A program made the position numbers and the translations under genes. 64,000 nucleotides of DNA from Streptomyces sp. NBC_00259. GTDB lineage: Bacteria; Actinomycetota; Actinomycetes; Streptomycetales; Streptomycetaceae. The notes under the pieces are model-generated. The model was not told the DNA's origin. It did no database searches and saw only the letters and a list, made by a program, of their open reading frames with translations. This document shows, piece by piece, positions 45,587-55,031 of the stretch. The stretch is taken from the NCBI RefSeq assembly GCF_036181745.1, contig NZ_CP108080.1, positions 2,604,001-2,668,000 on the forward strand. Direction: 5' to 3'. Every line of letters starts with the position of its first letter. Positions within the stretch are counted from its first letter, which is position 1.

Positions 45587-46159
45587 TCAGGGCCTGCGCA
45601 CCTCGTAGTGGAAGCAGCCGAACTCGGCGGCCCTGATGTGGACGAGTGCGACCGAAGGATCGGCGAACGCCTCGGCGAGGGCCGCCTCGATCACCGCCGT
45701 GGGGTCGTCGCCGAGATCGAGGACTCGTCCGCCGACGATACGGCCGCGGGCGTCGTAGCGACGGGCCGTGCGCTGCGCACCGGGCCGGGCGAAGGGGTAC
45801 CCCTGGTCGTCCCGTGGCTGCTGCTCGTCCCGTGGCCCCTGGTCGTCCCGTGGCTGCTGCTCGTCCCGTGGCCGCTGCTCGTCCCGTGGCCGCTCGCACG
45901 CCTCGGCGTGGACGAAGACGGGACCCTGCTCGTCGTAGGCGCCCGGGTCGGCCCCCGTCGCGGCCGCCCAGCGGCGCAGCGGCGCGTACGAGACGAGCGC
46001 GATCCGCTCCCCCGGCTCGCTGGGGCGCAGACAGCAGCGCAGCGGGGCGCCGCCCTCCTCGTCGGTGTACGGCAGGCAGCGGCGGTCGGCGTCGTCGCGG
46101 TCGCGGAGCTCTTCGAGCACCGCCGTGTCGATGGATCTCGGCCGGTACGTGATGGTCAT
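45587..46159 (-). CDS. DUF1203 family protein with tandem repeat insert
   Basis: A 190-residue protein of unknown function. The DUF1203 hallmarks are the start TITYRPRSI, CRYC-like motif RRCLPYTDEEGGAPLRCCLRPSEPGERIALVSYAP, and a C terminus with AVALVHIRAAEFGCFHYEVRRP. In the middle, about 30 residues are five copies of a six-residue unit (RPRDEQ / QPRDDQ), encoded by an 18-bp minisatellite at 45805-45894. This looks like an expansion in a surface loop. ATG 46159 is the conserved start; the longer frame overlaps the divergent pepN 2 region. Confidence 0.87.
   Translation of the reverse strand: MTITYRPRSIDTAVLEELRDRDDADRRCLPYTDEEGGAPLRCCLRPSEPGERIALVSYAPLRRWAAATGADPGAYDEQGPVFVHAEACERPRDEQRPRDEQQPRDDQGPRDEQQPRDDQGYPFARPGAQRTARRYDARGRIVGGRVLDLGDDPTAVIEAALAEAFADPSVALVHIRAAEFGCFHYEVRRP
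45805..45894. repeat. 18-bp minisatellite, five units, inside DUF1203 gene
   Basis: Five consecutive 18-bp units, near-identical with three variants (GGTCGTCCCGTGGCTGCT, GCTCGTCCCGTGGCCCCT, GCTCGTCCCGTGGCCGCT), all in frame. Unit length divisible by three suggests slippage tolerated by the protein. Confidence 0.95.
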
Positions 46160-46336
46160 GACCTCAGCGTCCTCGCCGCCGCGCCCCGCTTCCGGCGGCT
46201 TTCGGACGTCGCCCTCGGCGTTGCGCGGGAGTCCGGCCGGCTGCGCACGGGCTCTCCGAGCATGCGGACCGACCCCCATGGAAGGATGACCCGAAACGTC
46301 GCATACCGAGGACGAAACAACCGAGGAGATGACCGG

Positions 46337-48904
46337 GTGCCTGGCACAAACCTGACCCGCGAAGAGGCACAGGCGCGGGCGCGCCTGCTCACCGTTGACT
46401 CGTACGAGATCGACCTCGATCTCACCGGGGCGCAGGAGGGCGGCACCTACCGGTCCGTGACCTCCGTGCGCTTCGACTCCGCGGAACACGGCGCGGAGAC
46501 CTTCATCGACCTGGTCGCACCCGCGGTGCACGAGGTCGTGCTGAACGGCAAGTCGCTGGACGTGGCCGCGGTCTTCCGGGACTCACGGATCGCGCTGCAC
46601 CATCTGCACGAGGGCCCGAACGAGCTGAGGGTCGTCGCGGACTGCTCGTACACCAACACGGGCGAGGGGCTGCACCGGTTCGTCGACCCCGTCGACCAGC
46701 AGACCTATCTGTACACCCAGTTCGAGGTGCCGGACGCGCGCCGGGTGTTCGCGAGCTTCGAGCAGCCCGACCTGAAGGCCACCTTCCAGTTCACCGTGAG
46801 GGCGCCCGAGGGCTGGTCCGTCGTCTCCAACTCGCCGACGCCGGAGCCCAAGGACAACGTGTGGGTCTTCGACCCCACGCCGCGGATCTCCTCGTACATC
46901 ACGGCGCTGATCGTCGGCCCGTACCACTCCGTCCACAGCTCGTACGAGAAGGACGGGCAGAGCGTCCCGCTGGGCATCTACTGCCGTCCGTCGCTCGCCG
47001 AGTACCTGGACGCGGACGCGATCTTCGCGGTCACCCGGCAGGGCTTCGACTGGTTCCAGGAGAAGTTCGACTACGCGTACCCGTTCGCGAAGTACGACCA
47101 GCTCTTCGTGCCGGAGTTCAACGCGGGTGCGATGGAGAACGCGGGCGCGGTGACGATCCGCGACCAGTACGTGTTCCGCTCGAAGGTGACGGACGCGGCG
47201 TACGAGACGCGTGCCGAGACCATCCTGCACGAGCTGGCGCACATGTGGTTCGGCGACCTGGTCACCATGGAGTGGTGGAACGACCTGTGGCTGAACGAGT
47301 CGTTCGCCACGTACACGTCGATCGCCTGCCAGGCGTACGCGCCGGGCTCGAAGTGGCCCCACTCGTGGACGACGTTCGCGAACTCGATGAAGACCTGGGC
47401 GTACCGGCAGGACCAACTGCCCTCCACGCACCCGATCATGGCCGAGATCCGGGACCTGGACGACGTCCTGGTCAACTTCGACGGCATCACGTACGCCAAG
47501 GGCGCGTCGGTGCTGAAGCAGCTCGTCGCCTATGTCGGCATGGACGAGTTCTTCCAGGGCGTGCAGGCCTACTTCAAGGAGCACGCCTTCGGGAACACCC
47601 GGCTGTCGGATCTGCTGGGCGCGCTGGAGGAGACCAGCGGGCGCGATCTGAAGACCTGGTCGAAGGCATGGCTGGAAACCGCCGGTATCAACATCCTGCG
47701 CCCGGTGATCGACACCGACGCGGCCGGGGTGATCACCTCCTTCGCGGTCAAGCAGGAGGCCCCGGCGCTGCCCTCGGGCGCGAAGGGCGAACCGGTGCTG
47801 CGGCCGCACCGGATCGCGGTCGGCTTCTACGAGCTCCAGGGCGACGCGCTCGTACGGACCGAGCGGGTCGAGCTGGACGTCGACGGCGAACTCACCGCCG
47901 TACCGGAGCTGGTGGGCAAGCAGCGCCCGGCGGTCGTGCTGCTCAACGACGACGACCTGTCGTACGCGAAGGTCCGCCTGGACGACGACTCGCTGAAGGC
48001 GGTCACGGAGCACCTGGGCGACTTCGCCGAGTCGCTGCCGCGCGCGCTGTGCTGGGCCTCCGCCTGGGACATGACCCGCGACGGCGAGCTGGCGACGCGC
48101 GACTACCTGTCGCTGGTGCTCTCGGGCATCGGCAAGGAGTCGGACATCGGCGTCGTGCAGTCGCTGCAGCGGCAGGTCAAGCTGGCCATCGACCTGTACG
48201 CGGCGCCGGAGTGGCGCGAGGCGGGGCTGACGCAGTGGACGGACGCGACAGTGGCGCACCTGCGCGCGGCGGAGCCCGGCAGCGACCACCAGCTGGCGTG
48301 GGCGCGGGCGTTCGCGGCGACCGCGCGCACCCCGCAGCAGCTCGACCTGCTGCAGGCGCTGCTGGAGGGCCGGGACACGATCGAGGGCCTGGTCGTGGAC
48401 ACCGAGCTGCGCTGGGCGTTCGTGGAGCGGCTGGCGGCGACCGGGGTCCTCGACGACGAGGACATCGCGGGCGAGCTGGAGCGGGACCGCACGGCCGCCG
48501 GTGAGCGCCATGCGGCGACGGCGCGGGCGGCCCGTCCGACGCCGGAGGCCAAGGCGGAGGCGTGGGCGTCGGTCGTCGAGTCCGACCAGCTGCCGAACGC
48601 GGTGCAGGAGGCCGTCATCGGCGGCTTCGTCCAGACCGACCAGCGTGAGCTGCTCGCCCCGTACACGGAGAAGTACTTCGCGGCGGTCAAGGGCGTCTGG
48701 GACTCCCGCAGCCATGAGATCGCCCAGCAGATCGCGATCGGTCTCTACCCGACGCTCCAGGTGTCCGCCGAGACGATCGACGCGACGGACGCCTGGCTGG
48801 ATTCCGCCGCTCCGAGCGCGCCGCTGCGCCGGCTGGTCTCGGAGTCCCGCGCGGGTGTCGAGCGGGCGCTGAAGGCCCGGGAGGCGGACGCCGCCACGGC
48901 CTGA
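46337..48904 (+). CDS. pepN: Aminopeptidase N, paralogue 2 (M1 family)
   Basis: An 855-residue M1 aminopeptidase with the same layout as the copy at 34553: GAMENAG motif, HELAH zinc site (His298, Glu299, His302) with Glu321 (WLNESFAT), and an ERAP1-like C-terminal domain. It starts at GTG 46337 (VPGTNLTREEAQARA) behind GAGGAGA. The two paralogues start and end alike and are about 9 kb apart. This one, with the canonical GAMENAG, is more likely the housekeeping PepN. Confidence 0.95.
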   Translation: MPGTNLTREEAQARARLLTVDSYEIDLDLTGAQEGGTYRSVTSVRFDSAEHGAETFIDLVAPAVHEVVLNGKSLDVAAVFRDSRIALHHLHEGPNELRVVADCSYTNTGEGLHRFVDPVDQQTYLYTQFEVPDARRVFASFEQPDLKATFQFTVRAPEGWSVVSNSPTPEPKDNVWVFDPTPRISSYITALIVGPYHSVHSSYEKDGQSVPLGIYCRPSLAEYLDADAIFAVTRQGFDWFQEKFDYAYPFAKYDQLFVPEFNAGAMENAGAVTIRDQYVFRSKVTDAAYETRAETILHELAHMWFGDLVTMEWWNDLWLNESFATYTSIACQAYAPGSKWPHSWTTFANSMKTWAYRQDQLPSTHPIMAEIRDLDDVLVNFDGITYAKGASVLKQLVAYVGMDEFFQGVQAYFKEHAFGNTRLSDLLGALEETSGRDLKTWSKAWLETAGINILRPVIDTDAAGVITSFAVKQEAPALPSGAKGEPVLRPHRIAVGFYELQGDALVRTERVELDVDGELTAVPELVGKQRPAVVLLNDDDLSYAKVRLDDDSLKAVTEHLGDFAESLPRALCWASAWDMTRDGELATRDYLSLVLSGIGKESDIGVVQSLQRQVKLAIDLYAAPEWREAGLTQWTDATVAHLRAAEPGSDHQLAWARAFAATARTPQQLDLLQALLEGRDTIEGLVVDTELRWAFVERLAATGVLDDEDIAGELERDRTAAGERHAATARAARPTPEAKAEAWASVVESDQLPNAVQEAVIGGFVQTDQRELLAPYTEKYFAAVKGVWDSRSHEIAQQIAIGLYPTLQVSAETIDATDAWLDSAAPSAPLRRLVSESRAGVERALKAREADAATA

Positions 48905-48928
48905 TTCCCCGGTACGACCGGAACCTTT

Positions 48929-48959
48929 CGCCCGCCCAATGCCCCGCATTGGGCGGGCG
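48929..48959 (+). terminator. Terminator after pepN 2
   Basis: A perfect 13-bp stem (48929-48941 with 48947-48959), followed by GACGGCTTTT, a rare T-rich tail here. Confidence 0.92.
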
Positions 48960-49081
48960 GACGGCTTTTGGGGTCGCTCACGCCGGTGAATGGGGTGACC
49001 TTGTGTCAACTTCCCTTGGCACAAGCCGTTATGCTCCCGGCCATCATCGTAAGATCGTCTTTCAATGTTTTGAGGGTGCTG

Positions 49082-50584
49082 ATGATCCGAGAGGAATCGC
49101 CGCCCGGAACGGCCCGGCCCACGTCGTCGTACCTGTGGCTGGTGCCTGCCCTTGCGACCGCTGCGGCCACCGTCCTGGTCGTGGCTCTGGTCTCCTCGTC
49201 GGCGCGTGTCCCGGTGGCCTGGATCGGCGCAGCGGCCGTCGTCGCCGTCGCCGTGGCCTGCGGTGAGGCCGCACGACGGGGCCGGCTCGTCGAGGAACTG
49301 CGCCACAAGGTGGCGGAGCAGCGGGACGCGCTGGTCCGCCAGGAAACCGAGACCGTGCGGCTGGCCCAGGTGGCCCTGCCGGAGATGATGGAGCGCCTGC
49401 GCCGGGGCGACTTCCCCGAGGACGTCCTCGCCTGGCTCGGGTCGGCGGAGCAGGCCGGCGGACACCAGGAGGGGCTGACCCCCGAGTTCCGCGCGGCGCA
49501 CCGGGCGGTGCTGAGTTCCGTGCTCGACGCGGTCTCCGCCGAGGAGGACCTGCGCGAGTCGGCGCAGCGCGCCTTCGTGAACATCGCCCGGCGCGTGCAG
49601 GCGATCGTCCACCAACAGGCGCAGGAACTGCGGGAGATGGAGGACCGGCACGGCCGGACCCCGGACGTCTTCGGCGATCTGCTGCGGCTCGATCACGGCA
49701 CGGCGCTGATCGGCCGGCTCGCCGACTCCATCGCCGTGCTCGGCGGGGCGCGTCCCGGCCGTACGTGGAGCCGGGCCGTCCCCCTGTACAGCGTGCTCCG
49801 TGGCGCGATGTCGCGGATCATCGACTACCAGCGCGTGGAACTCCACTCGGTCTCCGAGGTCGCCGTCGTCGGCCTGGCCGTGGAGCCGCTCATCCACGCG
49901 CTGGCCGAGCTGCTGGACAACGCCACCCGCTACTCGCCGCCGCACACGCGGGTCCATCTGACCGCGGTGGAGGTGCAGTCGGGCATCGCCGTCGAGATCG
50001 AGGACGGTGGCGTCAACATGAGCGAGGAGGCCCGCAAGCGGGCCGAGCGCATGCTCCGCCAGGCACAGCAGGGCATCGACCTGAACGACCTGGGCGAGAC
50101 CCCGCGACTGGGCCTGGCCGTGGTCGGCCGGCTGTCCCAGGCGTACAACTTCCAGGTGTCGCTGCGCTCCTCGGCCTACGGCGGCGTCCGGGCCGTGCTC
50201 ATCGTCCCGCAGGACCTGATCACGAGCACCTCGGCCGCCACCGGCCTGGCGCACGGCATCGGGACCGCCTCGGGGCCCCGTGCGGCCACGCAGCTGCCGC
50301 GGCAGCAGCCCGCCCGTCCCGTCACGGGACCGCAGCCCGCGGACCCGCAGGAGGAAGAGCTGCCCGTGGTGACCGAGCGCACCGAGAACGGACTGCCGCA
50401 GCGGCGCCGCAAGAACCGGGTCACCGCGCCACCCACCCCCGCTCCGACCGCAGCCGAACCGGAGACGGCGCCGCAGGTGGAGCCCGGCATCTGGCTGGCT
50501 GCCTTCCAGAGCGGCCTGTCCGGTGAGACGACACAGGACGGCGACGCCTCCTCGGCATCGGCAAACAAGGGGAACCAGCAGTGA
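49082..50584 (+). CDS. cvnA: Conservon protein CvnA, membrane sensor kinase-like
   Basis: A 500-residue protein of the conservon (cvnABCD) systems of Streptomyces, which pair a sensor-like ATPase with a small G protein. Two membrane segments lie in residues 13-60 (SYLWLVPALATAAATVLVVALV; VPVAWIGAAAVVAVAVACG), then a helical linker and a HATPase_c domain (ALAELLDNATRYSPPHTRV N box; VAVVGRLSQAYNFQVSLR). The canonical phosphoacceptor His motif is not obvious, as is typical of CvnA. A long Pro-rich acidic tail follows. ATG 49082 is behind GAGGGTG. Confidence 0.93.
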   Translation: MIREESPPGTARPTSSYLWLVPALATAAATVLVVALVSSSARVPVAWIGAAAVVAVAVACGEAARRGRLVEELRHKVAEQRDALVRQETETVRLAQVALPEMMERLRRGDFPEDVLAWLGSAEQAGGHQEGLTPEFRAAHRAVLSSVLDAVSAEEDLRESAQRAFVNIARRVQAIVHQQAQELREMEDRHGRTPDVFGDLLRLDHGTALIGRLADSIAVLGGARPGRTWSRAVPLYSVLRGAMSRIIDYQRVELHSVSEVAVVGLAVEPLIHALAELLDNATRYSPPHTRVHLTAVEVQSGIAVEIEDGGVNMSEEARKRAERMLRQAQQGIDLNDLGETPRLGLAVVGRLSQAYNFQVSLRSSAYGGVRAVLIVPQDLITSTSAATGLAHGIGTASGPRAATQLPRQQPARPVTGPQPADPQEEELPVVTERTENGLPQRRRKNRVTAPPTPAPTAAEPETAPQVEPGIWLAAFQSGLSGETTQDGDASSASANKGNQQ

Positions 50585-50988
50585 TTCAGCAGCGGGCCAA
50601 CATGGACTGGATGCTCAAGGACCTCGCGGAGGGAGTTCCGCAGACCCGGAACGTGGTCGTGCTGTCCTCGGACGGGCTGCGCATGGCCCAGTACGGCGCG
50701 GACAACGACACCGCGGACCGGCTGGCCGCCGCCTGTGCGGGACTGCAGAGCCTCGCGGGCGCCGTGGGCGCCGAACTGCCGCACAGTGAGGGCAGGATGC
50801 GCCTGGTCGTCATCGAGATGGACGGTGGCTTCTTCTATCTGATGGCGGCCGGTGCCGGGGCCTTCCTCGCGGTGCTCGCCGACGAGGGAGTGGACGCCGG
50901 GCTGATGGGGCAGCGGATGCGGGACCTGGTGATCCGGATCGGAGCACATCTCAGCAGTCCGCCGCGCCATGACGAGCAGGCCAGGTGA
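50581..50988 (+). CDS. cvnB: Conservon protein CvnB, roadblock/LC7
   Basis: A 135-residue roadblock/LC7 domain protein (LKDLAEGVPQTRNVVVLSSDGLRMAQ; MRLVVIEMDGGFFYLMAAG) that is thought to regulate the CvnD GTPase. It starts at GTG 50581, overlapping the cvnA stop by 4 bp (GTGA), so it is translationally coupled. Confidence 0.95.
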   Translation: MIQQRANMDWMLKDLAEGVPQTRNVVVLSSDGLRMAQYGADNDTADRLAAACAGLQSLAGAVGAELPHSEGRMRLVVIEMDGGFFYLMAAGAGAFLAVLADEGVDAGLMGQRMRDLVIRIGAHLSSPPRHDEQAR

Positions 50989-51344
50989 GCAACGGGGACC
51001 GGGGCTGGGAGGACGCCAGCCCCGAGCGCCTCTACGTCATCACGGGCGGGCGCAGTGGCTCTTCCGCCCCCACCCGACTCGACCTGGTCACGCTGATCGT
51101 GGCCAGGTCCGTGCCCAGACCCGGGATCCAGCCGGAGAAGGCCGCGATCATCCGGATGTGCGACGCGCCGCTCTCGGTGGCGGAGATCTCGGCGTACACC
51201 GGGCTGCCGGTGAGCGTCGTCACCGTACTGCTCAGCGACCTGCTGGCCGAGAAGCAGGTGCTGGCACGCGCACCCGTGGCGCCCTCCCAACTCCCCGACC
51301 GCGCTTTGATTGAGGCAGTGATCGATGGACTTCAAAAGCTCTGA
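50985..51344 (+). CDS. cvnC: Conservon protein CvnC (DUF742)
   Basis: A 119-residue DUF742 protein with a C-terminal winged-helix-like segment (RMCDAPLSVAEISAYTGLPVSVVTVLLSDLLAEKQV). Start GTG 50985 overlaps the cvnB stop by 4 bp. Associates with CvnA at the membrane in studied systems, from memory. Confidence 0.95.
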   Translation: MSNGDRGWEDASPERLYVITGGRSGSSAPTRLDLVTLIVARSVPRPGIQPEKAAIIRMCDAPLSVAEISAYTGLPVSVVTVLLSDLLAEKQVLARAPVAPSQLPDRALIEAVIDGLQKL

Positions 51345-51945
51345 GCAGCCTGCGGGGCCCCGGCGCGAGGATGTACTGCCGGACACCGCAACCGCCGCCG
51401 TCAAAGTGGTCATCGTGGGCGGGTTCGGAGTCGGCAAGACGACCCTGGTCGGCTCGGTGAGCGAGATCCGTCCGCTGACCACCGAGGAGACGATGACCCA
51501 GGCCGGGGTCGGCGTCGACGACACGGTGGGCGTGGAGCGCAAGACCGCGACCACGGTGGCGATGGACTTCGGCCGGATCAGCATCAACAAGGAACTGGTG
51601 CTCTATCTCTTCGGGACACCGGGGCAGGAACGGTTCTGGTTCCTGTGGCGCGGCCTGTTCGAGGGGGCGCTGGGTGCCGTGGTGCTGGTCGACACCCGCC
51701 GGCTCGAGGTCAGCTTCGACGTGATCGGCCGGCTGGAGGAACGCGGCGTTCCGTTCGTGGTGGCCATCAACTCCTTCCCCGGCGCGCCCGACCACCCCGT
51801 CGAGGAGCTGCGCGGAGCCCTCGATCTGCCCGCGTCGGTGCCGATACTCGTCTGCGACGCGCGGCGCCGCGACTCCAGCAGAGACGTCCTGATGGCGCTG
51901 ATGCGCTATCTGCACTCCCTAGCCGTAACTCCGGAGGCATCGTGA
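51325..51945 (+). CDS. cvnD: Conservon protein CvnD, small GTPase
   Basis: A 206-residue Ras-like GTPase: P-loop GGFGVGKTTLV, switch-II FGTPGQERF and NSFPGAP (NKxD-like, degenerate) motifs. The start ATG 51325 lies 20 bp inside cvnC, so all four genes are tightly coupled. It ends the conservon; no cytochrome P450 gene follows, unlike cvn9 and cvn10 of S. coelicolor. Terminator follows. Confidence 0.95.
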   Translation: MDFKSSEQPAGPRREDVLPDTATAAVKVVIVGGFGVGKTTLVGSVSEIRPLTTEETMTQAGVGVDDTVGVERKTATTVAMDFGRISINKELVLYLFGTPGQERFWFLWRGLFEGALGAVVLVDTRRLEVSFDVIGRLEERGVPFVVAINSFPGAPDHPVEELRGALDLPASVPILVCDARRRDSSRDVLMALMRYLHSLAVTPEAS

Positions 51946-51950
51946 GCACT

Positions 51951-51993
51951 CCCCCCTCTCCGCCGCCGGGCTGCCCGGCGGCGGGGAGGGGGG
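51951..51993. terminator. Bidirectional terminator cvnD / allantoicase
   Basis: A roughly 20-bp stem with one mismatch (CCCCCCTCTCC... arm against GGGGAGGGGGG arm) and a 3-base loop, between convergent genes. Confidence 0.85.
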
Positions 51994-52005
51994 CCACCTC
52001 ATCCG

Positions 52006-53121
52006 TTACGCCGTCAAACCCGCGTACAGACTGCGCAGTTCACCGAGGCCTCGCGCGGTCGGCTCCCCGTGCACCCGCATCCGCGCCACGCCGCCGTCCG
52101 GAAACGCATCCAGCCGTACATGCGTCGCGACCGCGGGCGTCGCGAGCGGGAAGCGGTGCGGGGTGTCCGGCTGGAGGCGGGTGCGCGGGAGGAGCTCGAA
52201 CCAGTCACCGGTCTCGCCGTCGCGGCCGCTGAGGGCGATCCAGCCGGCCGCGTTGCCCTTGAGATACGCCGTGTCGATCTCGACGGCCCGGACGACGCCC
52301 TGCGCGGCGAGCCGGAACCGTACCCAGTCGTTGGTGTCGCGGACCCGCCGGCGGCGGTTCTCCCAGCCGTCGTCCATCTTGCGGGAGGTACCGGGCAGGA
52401 TGATCTGCGTCGGTGACGAGTAGAACCTGTCCGAAGCGTCCTCGCACACCCCGCCGTTGAGTACGGAGGCGAGGTCGATGATCCCGAGCAGTTCCAGCCA
52501 CGCGGGGTCCGGCACGACCTCGCCGTGCACGCGGAGCCGGGCGATGCCGCCGTCGGGGTGCTGGCAGAGCCGGATGTGGGTCCAGCGGCGCTCGGAGGTG
52601 ATCTCGAAGCCGTTGGCCGCGTGGCCACGGACGGGAGTGGGCGGGAGGAGCTCCTCCCACTTCACGTCTTCCGCGAGGAGATCCCCGGGACCCGGGGCCC
52701 CTTCGGCGACGGTGGCCTGGAGGGACACCTTCTGCGGGTAGTTGCCCCGGAAGTGCGCCGTGTCGACCACGACGCCGCGGATCACGCCGGCTGCGCCGAG
52801 GCGCACGATGGCCCAGTCGTGGTCGTCGGCGGACGGGAACGGCGATCCGGGGCCCGTGCCGCGGCGGCGCCGGGTCTCCCAGCCGTCCATGATCTTGCCC
52901 TTGTGCCCGAACCGTTCCGGGTCGAAGACGGCGGGCTCTCGCACGAGCAGGTTCTCGCGCTCGGCGAAGAACTCGTCGTTCGCGGCGATGACTCCCGCGC
53001 CCAGTCGGCGGTCGGCGAGATCGACGAGCGTGGTGAAGGGGAAGTCCCCGGAGCGGTAGTCGGCGTAGGGGTCGCCGCCCGGGTAGGGGGCGGCGTCGTT
53101 GGCGTGCGGGTCGGTTGTCAT
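52006..53121 (-). CDS. alc: Allantoicase
   Basis: Hydrolyses allantoate to ureidoglycolate and urea in purine catabolism. The 371-residue protein consists of two tandem allantoicase repeats: FAERENLLVREPAVFDPERFGHKGKIMDGWETRRRR and CEDASDRFYSSPTQIILPG.. MDDGWENRRRR, each followed by DHDWAIVRLG/TNDWVRFRLA and the shared RLRVHGE end. No other uric acid or allantoin gene is next to it in this window. ATG 53121. Confidence 0.95.
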   Translation of the reverse strand: MTTDPHANDAAPYPGGDPYADYRSGDFPFTTLVDLADRRLGAGVIAANDEFFAERENLLVREPAVFDPERFGHKGKIMDGWETRRRRGTGPGSPFPSADDHDWAIVRLGAAGVIRGVVVDTAHFRGNYPQKVSLQATVAEGAPGPGDLLAEDVKWEELLPPTPVRGHAANGFEITSERRWTHIRLCQHPDGGIARLRVHGEVVPDPAWLELLGIIDLASVLNGGVCEDASDRFYSSPTQIILPGTSRKMDDGWENRRRRVRDTNDWVRFRLAAQGVVRAVEIDTAYLKGNAAGWIALSGRDGETGDWFELLPRTRLQPDTPHRFPLATPAVATHVRLDAFPDGGVARMRVHGEPTARGLGELRSLYAGLTA

Positions 53122-53176
53122 GGCACCGACTGTGGCCCCGCACGACCTCCCAGGTCCATCGAATGTTTTCGCACAA

Positions 53177-54115
53177 TCACTTCAGCAGATCTGAAAGGTC
53201 TCTGGTCCGGCCCGCCACGACCGCTCGCAGCGCCTCCAGTACGTGCGCCACCCCGGCGCCCTCCTCCGCGCCCCGGCGCACCGCCGCCACGACGTGCCTG
53301 CGCGGCTGGTCGGCGCTGAGCACCCGCATCACGACGCCGCTTCGGCGCTCCGCCGCCGCCATCCGCGGCACGAGCGCGACCCCCATCCCCGCCTCCACCA
53401 TCGCGAGGATCGCGGTCCACCCGGACGCGGAGTGCGCCTGCTCGGGCACGAACCCGGCCGCCTCGCACGCGGTGAGCGTGATCTCGGACCAGGGCCCGCT
53501 GCCTCCGAAGATCCACGGCTCCCCCGACAGGTCGGCGAGCCGCAGGCCGGGCTCGGCGGCCCTCGGATGCCCGGCCGGCAGGGCCACGTCCAGCGGATCG
53601 GCGAGCAGCGGTACGCGGGTGAACCTCGGATCCCGCGCGGTCGGCGCGTGCGCGGCCAGCGACAGGGCGAGGTCCACGTCCCCGGCGGACAGCAGCTCGT
53701 ACGCCTCGGCCGCCTCGGCCTCCCGTACCCGTACCTCCAGCGCCGGACGGTCGGTCCGCAGCCGCTGCACCGCGGGCACGACGAGCGCCGGCACGGCGGT
53801 CGAGAACGCCCCGACGCGCACCTCCCCCGCCTCGCCCTGCAGATACCCGGCCAGTTCGGCATCGGCACGCTCCAACTGCGCGAACACCGCCTCCGCATGC
53901 CGCAGCACCAGATGCGCCGCGTCCGTGAGCCGCACCCGCCGCCCGTGCGCCTCCAGCAGTTGTACGCCGAGCTGCCTGGCGAGGTTCGTCAGCTGCTGCG
54001 ACACGGCCGAGGGCGTCATCCGCAGCGTCTCCGCGGTCGCGGTCACCGTGCCGCGGTCCCGCAGCGTGCGCAGGATCTGCAGCTTCTTGACGTCCCACCT
54101 GTCCCACTCGGCCAT
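53177..54115 (-). CDS. LysR-family regulator
   Basis: A 312-residue transcription factor. N-terminal winged helix: LQILRTLRDRGTVTATAETLRMTPSAVSQQLTNLARQLG; C-terminal periplasmic-binding-like effector domain (FTRVPLLADPLDVALPAGHP; SAILAMVEAGMGVALVPRM-like). ATG 54115 (MAEWDRWDVKKL) is preferred over TTG 54124. It is divergent from the alpha/beta hydrolase at 54217 across 101 bp, and lies downstream of allantoicase by 55 bp in the opposite sense to transcription order, so it may control the hydrolase or the allantoicase. Confidence 0.93.
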   Translation of the reverse strand: MAEWDRWDVKKLQILRTLRDRGTVTATAETLRMTPSAVSQQLTNLARQLGVQLLEAHGRRVRLTDAAHLVLRHAEAVFAQLERADAELAGYLQGEAGEVRVGAFSTAVPALVVPAVQRLRTDRPALEVRVREAEAAEAYELLSAGDVDLALSLAAHAPTARDPRFTRVPLLADPLDVALPAGHPRAAEPGLRLADLSGEPWIFGGSGPWSEITLTACEAAGFVPEQAHSASGWTAILAMVEAGMGVALVPRMAAAERRSGVVMRVLSADQPRRHVVAAVRRGAEEGAGVAHVLEALRAVVAGRTRDLSDLLK

Positions 54116-54216
54116 GAGCCGCAACCTACCGGTCCGCGGGGCGATGAGTTCCGGCCCCGGCCGTGGTCTTCACTGCTGTCACCGCGACCCGACCCCGCGT
54201 GGAAGGACCACCGACC

Positions 54217-55029
54217 ATGACAACCACCCACACCCTCGCCGTACCGGGCGGACGACTGCACTACGAGGTCCGCGGCGAGGGGCCGCTGCTCCTGGTCATG
54301 GGGGCGCCGATGGACGCCGGGGCCTTCGCGCCGCTGGCGGACGCGCTGGCAGGTGACCACACCGTCGTCACGCACGACCCCCGGGGCATCTCCGGAAGCC
54401 TCCTCGACGATCCCGGGCAGGACTCCACCCCCGAGCTGCGGGCCGACGACGTCGCCGCACTGCTGGACGCCCTCGGGGCCGAGTCCGCCGACGTCTTCGG
54501 AAGCAGCGGCGGCGCGGTGACGGGCCTGGCGCTCGTCACGCGGCACCCGGGGCGGGTGCGTACGCTCGTCGCGCACGAACCTCCCGTGCTGGAGCTGCTC
54601 CCCGACGCCGCCGCACAGCGTGCCGCGACCGACGACATCGTCGAGACCTTCCACCGGGACGGGCCGGGGCCCGCATGGATGAAGTTCATGACCAACGCCG
54701 GATTCGATCTCGGTGGCGACGGTGCCCCGACGCCGCCGCCGGGAGAACCCTCGGAGCAGGACCTCGCCAACAGCGCCCGCTTCTTCGCCCACGAGCTTCG
54801 CGGCACGGCTCGCCACCTCCCCGACGTCGCCGCGCTGAGGACCGGCCCGGCCCGCGTCGTCGTGGGCGTCGGCGCCACTTCGGGCGGCCTCGTCACGTAC
54901 CGCACCTCCACGGCACTGGCCGAGCTGCTCGGCACGCCACCGGTCCGGTTCCCCGGTGACCACGGCGGCTTCCTCGGGCAGCCCGAGGAGTTCGCGGACG
55001 TGCTGCGCAAGGTGCTCGCGGGAGGGTGA
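54217..55029 (+). CDS. Alpha/beta hydrolase
   Basis: A 270-residue alpha/beta hydrolase. Oxyanion/nucleophile elbow GSSGG (DVFGSSGGAVTGLAL), and the terminal histidine in PGDHGGFLGQP. The substrate is unknown. ATG 54217 follows GGAAGGA. It is divergent from the LysR regulator, a usual arrangement for a regulated enzyme. Confidence 0.9.
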   Translation: MTTTHTLAVPGGRLHYEVRGEGPLLLVMGAPMDAGAFAPLADALAGDHTVVTHDPRGISGSLLDDPGQDSTPELRADDVAALLDALGAESADVFGSSGGAVTGLALVTRHPGRVRTLVAHEPPVLELLPDAAAQRAATDDIVETFHRDGPGPAWMKFMTNAGFDLGGDGAPTPPPGEPSEQDLANSARFFAHELRGTARHLPDVAALRTGPARVVVGVGATSGGLVTYRTSTALAELLGTPPVRFPGDHGGFLGQPEEFADVLRKVLAGG

Positions 55030-55031
55030 GC

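Noticed and set aside
46583..50254. 1223-codon antisense frame across pepN 2 and cvnA
   Set aside because: Crosses two real genes and an intergenic terminator, which no single gene should do.
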